Source: Adhaeribacter arboris (lineage in GTDB: Bacteria > Bacteroidota > Bacteroidia > Cytophagales > Hymenobacteraceae). From it: a stretch of DNA of 64,000 nucleotides. Shown here one piece after another: positions 7,580 through 15,205 of the stretch; the first letter of the stretch is position 1; every line of letters starts with the position of its first letter. Location of the stretch: assembly GCF_003023845.1 (NCBI RefSeq), contig NZ_PYFT01000001.1, forward strand, positions 2,480,001-2,544,000, given 5' to 3'. A model generated the notes under the pieces. The model saw only the letters and a program-made list of their open reading frames with translations. It did not search any database and had not been told where the DNA came from. The translations under genes and the position numbers were made by a program.

Positions 7580-10057
7580 TTATTTATATTTTTGTTCCAG
7601 CATTTTGATAAAGTAACCCCCTACCACCGAACGGGCCCGAAATCCTACCGACTTGCCATCGGTAGTTTCGTGCCAATCGCTCACGGGCATGCGGGTGGTA
7701 GTTTCGTTTACGTATTTAAATACGGGTTGTATTAATTTCTGGAAATCGGCGGGATCATTAGCCATGGTGGCAGTCCAGATAATCCAATCGCTTTTAGTGT
7801 AGGTTTTGCGGCTATCCAGGGGTAAACCGTAGGATTGCTGTTTCGTGAGGTAGTATTTAATTTCTTTTTCTTCTACTTCGTCCGGGAAAATATTTAAGTC
7901 TAATAATTCATCCCAAACTAAATTATACTTCTGGCTCCAGGTATCCGGCTTCTCAAATACCAAGCTGTAGTGGTCGCCGGCATTGGCGAGTTGCATCCAT
8001 TTTTGCGCCATTTCTTTAGCGGTAGTTTGGTAAGCTTCTGCGGTTTTAATGTCGCCTAACTGACCTGCTAATTGGCCGTAACTGGCTAAGCCCATAATGG
8101 CTTTAATAGATAAGTTCGCATTGCGGGCAATATGACCGGCAAAGTCGTCGGTACAAAGCTGATTAGCCGGGTCAAAGCCTTCCTTTTTTAAATATTCGGC
8201 CCAGGTAGTTAATACTTTCCAGTGTTTTTTGGCGTAGTTGGCGTTCTTTTCGGCTTTGGCAATGGCGGCCGTTAAAATCAGCATATTGCCGCTTTCTTCC
8301 ACTGGCATGTCTTCACCGTACGTCTGGCCATTGGCTAAGGGGTAGGTTCCTACGTCGTGGGCGGCAAAAGGCTTGGTCCATTTACCACTTTCGGAATAGT
8401 AAAATATGGGTTCCATCATGCCCTGCAGCAATAATGGGTTATACAACAAGAACAGGGGAGCAGAAGGATAAGTAATATCTACGGTGCCGATAGAACCGTT
8501 ACTGAAGTTTTCTTTCGAGAAAAAGATAGGAGTTCCACCGGTATTAACTACCAATTTATGCGCCGCAATGGCTTGCCGGTAACTTAAGGCACACAGTTTG
8601 GCGTAGGCCTCTCCCCCGGCTTTTAAAGCGTCGGCGTACAGGCGTTTATCAAAAGCAGCACATTGCGCTAATAAAGAGCTATAATCTTTTTCAGCGGCCG
8701 TCAGCATGGATTCGGCAGTAGCTTTGCCATCGCGCCGCCACCAGGCCGGTAATTTGGTACCGAAGAACTCTACCGAATAAATATCGTCGTAACCCACCAT
8801 TACGTGGTTACTCACCGGGGTGGTACTTACTTTTCCTAAATTCTGGACTACCGCTAAAGCAATTGGTTTATCGCTGGCCGCTCGGGGCATGTTGGTATCC
8901 AGGGTGGTAGTTAATGAGCCCGATTTGGAAAAGGCTGCCCGGGCGGCTGAACCATTAGTAATGGTAGTACCAGTTTGGGCTGATTGAGGAACGGCCACGT
9001 ATAAATAGCCCCAGTCAATACGGACATCATCGCCTTTTTTGCCTAAGATTTTTTGATCAGCGGTTCCTACGCGTAGCAGATTTAAGTTATTAGCAACTGA
9101 TTTTTCCCAAGTAATTTTTTGGTCGGGTTGATCCACGGCTAAATCGGCAGAGGCATCGAAGTATACTTTAACCTCGTGGGTTTTACCATCGTTGGCTTTG
9201 GCCTGCCAGGTAATGTAAGATGCAGGTCGCGATAAAATATCGAGTTTATTCAGGAGCAAGGGCGAGGTAAACGTTACTTTTAAATCTACCGGACCGGCAG
9301 TAAAATCGTAAATACTCTGCGTGGCATTTACCTGCACCGATTTTTGCGGCGCTTTATCAATGGATACGGTTACGGGTAATTCTTTCACCAGGCCAAAATC
9401 AATTAAAGAAGGTCCGGCGGTATTTTTAACGTGGGCGGCCACCAGGTTTTTTCCTTTTTTTAAGGAGGCTTTTACTTCTTTCGATAAGGGGTATTGTTGG
9501 TATTTATTCGTAAAGCAGGCACATTCGTAAGCAGGCAGGCCGTTGATGTACAGTTCTACATTATCGTCGTGAAATAGGGTTAAGATTAACTGCTCCGGAT
9601 TTACTTCGGGGAGAATAATTTCCCGACGTAACCAAACTTCCTCGGTATTCCAGGAGGTGGTTGGTTTCGGATTCATGTTATCCGAGCCCAAGGAACCTTT
9701 CCCTGATTTCCAGGCCGCGGCGCTAAAAGTTGGTTTCATCCAATCGCCAACTGGTTTTTCGAAAGTATATTGTACCGGATAGGCCTCAGAAACGGCGGTA
9801 GGTACGATGGTTTGGTAAACCGGCGCTTCGGCGCCTAAAAATTGGTACGTTTTACCATCGACCCGGATTAAACCATTTAAAGCTTGATTGCGACCGGTCC
9901 AATGTTTGGTGGGTTCTTCGTTTAACTTATTCGCGAACGACCATACGCTGGTGTAAGGGTCGATGGTAACTAAAGGTACCGCTGGCGGTCGCAGTTCCTG
10001 GGCTTGCAAGCCAATTAGGTGGAAAAAAATATAAATAAAGGCAGTTAGTTTTTTCAT
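7580..10057 (-). CDS. Secreted glutaminase A-like protein (DUF4964/DUF5127/DUF4965/DUF1793 architecture)
   Basis: 825 residues with a signal peptide (KKLTAFIYIFFHLIGLQAQ). The N-terminal RPPAVPLVTIDPYTSVWSF is the characteristic start of the DUF4964 domain; a beta-rich DUF5127-type region follows, and the C-terminal (alpha/alpha)6-like half carries DLNIFPDEVEEKEIKYY and DWHETTDGKSVGFRARSVVGG. Homologues are annotated glutaminase GtaA in fungi and are common beside polysaccharide-degrading genes in Bacteroidota, where the true substrate is unclear. An insert around residues 95-215 (VWLRREIILPE, ELYINGLPAY) resembles a carbohydrate-binding jelly roll. Flanked by sugar-acid genes and GH2, so a glycan-related role is possible. 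Confidence 0.85.
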   Translation of the reverse strand: MKKLTAFIYIFFHLIGLQAQELRPPAVPLVTIDPYTSVWSFANKLNEEPTKHWTGRNQALNGLIRVDGKTYQFLGAEAPVYQTIVPTAVSEAYPVQYTFEKPVGDWMKPTFSAAAWKSGKGSLGSDNMNPKPTTSWNTEEVWLRREIILPEVNPEQLILTLFHDDNVELYINGLPAYECACFTNKYQQYPLSKEVKASLKKGKNLVAAHVKNTAGPSLIDFGLVKELPVTVSIDKAPQKSVQVNATQSIYDFTAGPVDLKVTFTSPLLLNKLDILSRPASYITWQAKANDGKTHEVKVYFDASADLAVDQPDQKITWEKSVANNLNLLRVGTADQKILGKKGDDVRIDWGYLYVAVPQSAQTGTTITNGSAARAAFSKSGSLTTTLDTNMPRAASDKPIALAVVQNLGKVSTTPVSNHVMVGYDDIYSVEFFGTKLPAWWRRDGKATAESMLTAAEKDYSSLLAQCAAFDKRLYADALKAGGEAYAKLCALSYRQAIAAHKLVVNTGGTPIFFSKENFSNGSIGTVDITYPSAPLFLLYNPLLLQGMMEPIFYYSESGKWTKPFAAHDVGTYPLANGQTYGEDMPVEESGNMLILTAAIAKAEKNANYAKKHWKVLTTWAEYLKKEGFDPANQLCTDDFAGHIARNANLSIKAIMGLASYGQLAGQLGDIKTAEAYQTTAKEMAQKWMQLANAGDHYSLVFEKPDTWSQKYNLVWDELLDLNIFPDEVEEKEIKYYLTKQQSYGLPLDSRKTYTKSDWIIWTATMANDPADFQKLIQPVFKYVNETTTRMPVSDWHETTDGKSVGFRARSVVGGYFIKMLEQKYK

Positions 10058-10641
10058 TGTAAATAGGCTACAGTAGTAGTAAGTTTGTTTGGGGTGGATA
10101 TACTAAGTAGTTGTTCGTTATTAGTTACTCGTTATTAGACTTATAAAATACTTAAAACCAAATAGTTACTTGAAAACATTTGCTTATTTAATTTTGTCCT
10201 ATTACTTATCTTCTTAAAAAAAGTATAACTCTAAACTTATAATAAAAAGAAGTAAAAATTTCAATTCATCAAAAGCAAGTTAAACTAAGCTTTATAAGAT
10301 TTAGCAACTATCGCAGGCGACTTCGCTCGTGACGTTTATCGTCCGGCCTCCGGCCGGTGATAGATTAACTTTCATCCGCTGAATCAAGGCCCATCGGTTC
10401 GGCCAGCCGGAGATCTCCCAGATAGTAGACACGAGCGTAAACGCTCGCACCAGCTTAACTATATCTTTCATAATCATTTTATTGATCCTGGTATAAGTGT
10501 ACCTTCGGGCTAGGATGAGCTTGTAACTCGGAACCTTTTTAAATCAGGTAATGGAACGCTCGCGCCAGCAATAAAGCCGGAAAAATATTCTTTAAAACAA
10601 TCAGCCTCATTTCTTACAGGAGAAGGGGCTGGAAAAAAATG
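10058..10641. repeat. Intergenic region with palindromic GC-rich repeats (REP/MITE-like)
   Basis: The AT-rich spacer contains a sharply GC-rich island at about 10310-10450. It holds the interrupted palindrome CCGGCCTCCGGCCGG (10343-10357) and the perfect 7-bp stem CGAGCGT-AA-ACGCTCG (10432-10447). The word CGCTCGTG near 10324 recurs inverted as CACGAGCG near 10430, so the island is flanked by inverted copies. No coding capacity seen. It resembles a dispersed palindromic element or a MITE remnant. Confidence 0.5.
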
Positions 10642-12498
10642 CTATTTTAAATTAACTAACCCGGGATTGTAAAGTTTGTTGTGTACTTCTTTTAAGCGGT
10701 TAGTGGGCACTTTTATTTCTTTGCGGTCGTAGGTCATTAAACCGTTTACCTCTACTTCCACGTCGGTAGTTTGCGTGTACACCGCCGCCGATAAGCCTCG
10801 CTTGATCAAATCGGTCATAATATCCATAAACGGTGCGTACCTTTTAAATAAATCTTCGGCATTCTTAAAGCTTTGGTAACCCCAATTATCTTTTTGCTGC
10901 CAAGTGTGGCCCGTTAGCGGTAAACCTAAACCACCAAATTCACCTAGCACAATTACTTGCTTGGCGCCGAATAAATCAGCCCGGGGCATAGCCGGCGAAG
11001 GATAATTATGCAAATCTAATATGTGCCCCACATCATGAAAGTTACCGCCGCTGGCGCTGTTTACTAACCGCGATGGGTCTTTCTGCATGGTCCAATTAGT
11101 AATTTCAACGGTTTTGAATTGTCCCCAGGCTTCGTTAAAAGGTACCCAAACCACAATGCTCGGAAAATTGTGCAGGTCCTGCATGATTTCGGTCCACTCC
11201 TGCCGGTAAATTTTTTCGGATTCTGGCGTCCGGGTCATATCGGCATCGCGCATCTCAATACCGGGCTGGTTTACCCAACGGGCGCCCAAATCGCCGCTAG
11301 GCATATCCTGCCATACCAACATACCTATTTTATCGCAATGATAATACCATCGGGCCGGCTCTACTTTTACGTGCTTCCGAATTAGGTTAAAGCCCATTTC
11401 TTTGGTTTTCTCAATATCAAATTTTAAAGCTTCCTCGGTGGGAGCGGTATATAACCCATCGGGCCACCAGCCTTGGTCAAGCGGGCCGTATTGAAACACA
11501 AACTTGTTATTCAGCAACATGCGTTGGGTACCCTGCGCATCAGGAGCCATGCTAATTTTACGCATAGCAAAATAACTTTTTACCTCATCCACCACTTTAC
11601 CTTTGCGTACAACAGCTACCCGCAAGTCATATAAAAAAGGCGTTTCCGGCGACCAAAGTTTGGGATTAGATATGGGCAATACGGCTTCTGCTCCGCCTGC
11701 TACTTCTTGTTCAGCTACTTTCTTTTTACCATCCCAGGCACTTACCCTAATTTTATCGCTGCTTTGCCCGTTTTGTACTTGGGCGCTTACGCTAAGCGAT
11801 TGTTTATCGATGTCGGGAGTTTGTTTGGTTGCCGTAATGTAAGTTTTAGGCACGGCCTCCAGCCAAACGGTTTGCCAGATTCCGGTAACCGGCGTATACC
11901 AAATGCTTTCCGGTTTTTTAACTTGTTTGCCTCGGGGCTGCGGACCCTCGTCGGTCGGGTCCCACACCCGAATAACAATCTCCTGTTGATTACCTGATTT
12001 TAAAGCAGTGGTGATGTCGAATGAAAAGGGATCGTAGCCACCCTGGTGCGTTCCTACGGATTTGCCGTTTACAAAAACTTCGGCCAACCAATCCACCGCC
12101 CCAAAATGCAATAACACATTTTGTTTTCTTAGTTTACTTGGAATTGAGATAGTTTTCCGGTACCATAAAACGCTGTCTTTCCCTACAGTTTTCCCAACGC
12201 CCGACAAAGCAGATTCTACGGCAAAAGGCACCAGAATTTTACCGTTGAAAGAAGTTGGCCGGGTAGCTTCCTGACTTTTAGGTTGAAGCGCGTAGTCCCA
12301 CAAACCATTTAATGTTTGCCAATTTTCCCGGACCATTTGGGGGCGCGGGTATTCGGGCAAGGGGTTAGCCGGATTAACTTTCTCGGCCCAGGGTGTCCGG
12401 ATTTTATTGCCTACCGGCTGCCAGTTACCCGATTGCGCTTGGACCAATGCATACTGTAAAAGAAAAACAACCGCGAGAGAAACAATTTTTCTAATCAT
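10642..12498 (-). CDS. Secreted glycoside hydrolase family 2 protein
   Basis: 618 residues with a signal peptide ending near ALVQAQ. Domain order follows GH2: N-terminal jelly-roll sugar-binding domain (about 40-220, with ENWQTLNGLWDYAL and WYRKTISIP), an Ig-like domain (about 220-315), and a TIM barrel. The acid/base is Glu456 in WVPFNEAWGQ and the nucleophile is Glu520 in VLGEFGGLG. Family members are beta-galactosidases, glucuronidases, mannosidases and arabinosidases; I cannot choose among them. It lies upstream of the GtaA-like gene on the same strand, separated by a 580-bp repeat-bearing spacer, and is the largest cytoplasm-exported glycosidase of the block. Confidence 0.92.
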   Translation of the reverse strand: MIRKIVSLAVVFLLQYALVQAQSGNWQPVGNKIRTPWAEKVNPANPLPEYPRPQMVRENWQTLNGLWDYALQPKSQEATRPTSFNGKILVPFAVESALSGVGKTVGKDSVLWYRKTISIPSKLRKQNVLLHFGAVDWLAEVFVNGKSVGTHQGGYDPFSFDITTALKSGNQQEIVIRVWDPTDEGPQPRGKQVKKPESIWYTPVTGIWQTVWLEAVPKTYITATKQTPDIDKQSLSVSAQVQNGQSSDKIRVSAWDGKKKVAEQEVAGGAEAVLPISNPKLWSPETPFLYDLRVAVVRKGKVVDEVKSYFAMRKISMAPDAQGTQRMLLNNKFVFQYGPLDQGWWPDGLYTAPTEEALKFDIEKTKEMGFNLIRKHVKVEPARWYYHCDKIGMLVWQDMPSGDLGARWVNQPGIEMRDADMTRTPESEKIYRQEWTEIMQDLHNFPSIVVWVPFNEAWGQFKTVEITNWTMQKDPSRLVNSASGGNFHDVGHILDLHNYPSPAMPRADLFGAKQVIVLGEFGGLGLPLTGHTWQQKDNWGYQSFKNAEDLFKRYAPFMDIMTDLIKRGLSAAVYTQTTDVEVEVNGLMTYDRKEIKVPTNRLKEVHNKLYNPGLVNLK

Positions 12499-13468
12499 AA
12501 TTTAAAAAGTAGTACATAATAATTAATCGGGAAAGCCCACCACTAAAAGTTTCTATTCTCAATTATTAATTTGAGTAAGTACCAGATATTAAATTCTAAA
12601 TTCTTTATCTATTGATTAGATTCCTGGACCCATCTGGCGAAATATCTTTTACAATTATAAAGGTTGAATTACAAAATTTAATAGCTCTAAAAGAAGAAAT
12701 CTTAAATAATTTACCCGCAAATAAATTAATTTTTTTGTTAAAACTTGTACCTAAAATAGCGCCCAACAACTGCCAAAATCTTTTGGTACCAGCCACGTTA
12801 GTGAATAGTTATTTTCTGAACCGACGAAAAGATCATGGCTTCGACACCGGTAATTTCTACTCCTACTTCTACCTGTAATTGGTCCGATGGATTATTTTTA
12901 CATTAAAAGTTAACATTATCAGTCGACCCAAAATGTTATCATTCCTCTAGAGAGTTAAGTATAAATCTTGCAAAAAATCTTTTACTACTTCTAGTTCGGG
13001 TTTGCTCGGCAACCTTGAGTAAATAAGAATACTACATATTTTCCGTAAATAGTGGCATAAGCCGCCTCAATCCCGCTTCTCAGGTCGTTCTACCACTTAA
13101 GTTATTCTGTTTCTAAATATAGTATTTCCTTCTTATTCCGCATAATTTTAGGCTACCGCAACAGATTATTGTTACTTCTTTGTATTATTTAAACTCCTTC
13201 TTTCCCCATATATAAAAAGCCTTTTATTGATACGGAACGTACTGCTTATGCCTGCAAGTAAAGTACAATATTTTGAATTATTCTAACGCCATGAAATTAA
13301 ACCTATTTTCTGACTGCGTCTTATTGCTTTTTAATAAGTACATCCAAGTATTACAATGCATAAAATAGAATAAAGTACAACTTATTAAGCCATTAACCGT
13401 ACACGACCTCTACAATTAATTATATAAAAAAACCCTTAAACACCAAAAACTATTAAAAAACTTCAATT
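12499..13468. other. Intergenic region, AT-rich, nothing assigned
   Basis: About 970 bp between the divergent GH2 and OmpA-like genes. A short open frame at 12612-12878 (88 codons) lacks a recognisable domain and a clear ribosome-binding site and is not called. The region should hold two divergent promoters, which I cannot place firmly. Confidence 0.5.
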
Positions 13469-14101
13469 ATGGCTGAACTAAATGTACAACCGAAAAGTAA
13501 GCGACCTTGGTGGCTTTGGCTTTTATTAGCGTTATTGGCGCTAGCCTTACTATTTTTCTTACTCCGGGGCTGCAACCGCGATCAAGCAACTGCTCCAACT
13601 GATACGGGTGCCGCTGCCGATTCTACTGCTATGGCGGGCGATACTACCAGTGAATTTGATTGGAATACCGTCGACTTTGGCGCTCCGGCTGCTACCTACG
13701 ACGAAATCACCGATGCCGATATTAATGTAAGGGGCAACGACGATTATGCCATTTACTCCTTAGACGAAACAATTCTGTTTGACACCGATAAAAATACCAT
13801 TAAACCTTCGGCCGCTGAAAAGTTAAAACAGGTAGCCGCTTCCATGGGGAAACGCTTTGCCAATGGCCAAGTTCGGATTTACGGCCACACCGATGCCAAA
13901 GGATCGGCGGGTTATAATATGCAATTGGCCGAACAACGAGCCGAAGCAGTTAGAAACTGGCTAACCCAAAATGGTAATATTACCGCAGATCAGGTTTCCT
14001 TGCATCCGGTAGGTGAAGCCCAACCGGTAGCCTCAAATGCTACTGCCGAAGGCCGTCAGCAAAATCGCCGGGTAGAAATTGTGGTCCGGCGGGGTGCTTA
14101 A
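13469..14101 (+). CDS. OmpA-family protein with N-terminal membrane anchor
   Basis: 210 residues. A basic N-terminus (KPKSKRPWW-like) leads into one transmembrane helix (about residues 15-31, WLLLALLALALLFFLL), then a low-complexity Ala/Thr/Asp linker, then the OmpA C-terminal peptidoglycan-binding domain (about 95-208). The domain core is DTDKNTIKPSAAEKL, YGHTDAKGSAGYNMQLAEQRAEAVRNWL and EGRQQNRRVEIVV, with the conserved Asp and Arg that grip diaminopimelate. It therefore probably tethers the envelope to the cell wall from the inner membrane side. The next gene, a PRC-barrel/DUF2382 protein, starts 95 bp downstream; such pairs are often stress-linked. Confidence 0.9.
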   Translation: MAELNVQPKSKRPWWLWLLLALLALALLFFLLRGCNRDQATAPTDTGAAADSTAMAGDTTSEFDWNTVDFGAPAATYDEITDADINVRGNDDYAIYSLDETILFDTDKNTIKPSAAEKLKQVAASMGKRFANGQVRIYGHTDAKGSAGYNMQLAEQRAEAVRNWLTQNGNITADQVSLHPVGEAQPVASNATAEGRQQNRRVEIVVRRGA

Positions 14102-14196
14102 TTTATTGTTTCGCAATAAAATGCAAGTGCCGGGTAAACCTGATTTTATTTTTTCAGTATTTATTATTTTAATGTTTAATTAAACGCTTTACAATC

Positions 14197-15087
14197 ATGG
14201 CTTTAAACGAAAATTCAAATAAAGATTACCGCCTGCAGGAGTTAGGTGGCAGTGACTATGAAATTGCGGAAGGACAACCTGATATTCGGGGATGGACGGT
14301 GAAAGACCGTCAGGGAAATACCCTTGGTGAAGTAGAAGAATTGATTTTTGATCCGCAATCGCTCAAAGTGCGCTACATTGTGCTGGATATAGAAGATAGT
14401 TTGTTGGATACCGAGGAGGATGACGTACTTATCCCCATTGGAGTAGCGGAATTACACAGCTCGGATGATGATGTAATTTTACCAAATCTGGATGCCTCTC
14501 AGTTAAAATCATTGCCTAAATACGATAAAAGCTTGCTTAACCGAGATTACGAAAACTCGGTTCGTAATGCGTTTACCGGATTCGGAGCTGGCGGTGCAGT
14601 AGCGGGTTCGTATGATGATGACTACTACAACCACGAATATTACAACGAAGATAATCTGTACCGGAACCGGCAAGCGGCAACTACCCAGGATACTGAGTCC
14701 ATTCCGATTATTGAGGAAGAATTACAAGTAGGTAAAAAAGTAGTAGAAACGGGCGGCGCCCGCTTACGCAGCCGTGTTATTGAGAAACCTGTAGAAGAAA
14801 GTATTAACCTGCGGGAAGAACACGTGCATGTTGAACGTACTCCCGTGGATCGCCCGGCTACCCAGGCAGATTTATCGAACTTCCAGGAAGGTGAAATTGA
14901 AATCACCGAGCATGCCGAAGTACCTGTAATTACGAAGGAAGCACGGGTGGTAGAAGAAATTTCGCTGGAGAAAGAAGTAGAAGAGCGGGAAGAAACCATT
15001 CGGGATACCGTTCGCCGAACTGATGTAGAGATTGAAAACCTGGATCCGGACACTGATCTGGAGAACCGTCGTTCTCCTAACCAATAA
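14197..15087 (+). CDS. PRC-barrel and DUF2382 (YsnF/AvaK-like) domain protein
   Basis: 296 residues. Residues 25-105 form a PRC-barrel (DIRGWTVKDRQGNTLGEVEELIFD, VRYIVLDIEDSLL). The C-terminal part (about 165-285) is a DUF2382 domain with the typical IPIIEEELQVGKKVVETG and ESINLREEHVHVERTPVDRP stretches, and is strongly acidic and charged. Homologues are linked to general stress responses, but the molecular function is not known. A tyrosine- and asparagine-rich hinge (DDDYYNHEYYNEDNLY) separates the domains. Follows the OmpA-like gene in the same direction and is ended by a strong terminator. Confidence 0.9.
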   Translation: MALNENSNKDYRLQELGGSDYEIAEGQPDIRGWTVKDRQGNTLGEVEELIFDPQSLKVRYIVLDIEDSLLDTEEDDVLIPIGVAELHSSDDDVILPNLDASQLKSLPKYDKSLLNRDYENSVRNAFTGFGAGGAVAGSYDDDYYNHEYYNEDNLYRNRQAATTQDTESIPIIEEELQVGKKVVETGGARLRSRVIEKPVEESINLREEHVHVERTPVDRPATQADLSNFQEGEIEITEHAEVPVITKEARVVEEISLEKEVEEREETIRDTVRRTDVEIENLDPDTDLENRRSPNQ

Positions 15088-15091
15088 TTCA

Positions 15092-15155
15092 TTTAAATAC
15101 CCGTAAAAAAAACGGCAACCTATTAAGGTTGCCGTTTTTTTTACGGGTATTTAAA
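15092..15155. terminator. Perfect 29-bp-arm bidirectional terminator
   Basis: Arms at 15092-15120 and 15127-15155 are exact reverse complements around a 6-base loop (TATTAA). The core GGCAACC...GGTTGCC is followed on both strands by an eight-T run, and the pairing continues beyond the T run. It sits between the convergent PRC-barrel gene and the T9SS gene, so it can serve both. Confidence 0.92.
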
Positions 15156-15205
15156 ATTCTATACTGATTTTATCCGTTCGTACTTCCATTTACTTAATCA
15201 AAATT

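Noticed and set aside
12612-12878. An 88-codon frame upstream of the OmpA-like gene
   Set aside because: No domain, no initiation signal and AT-driven composition.
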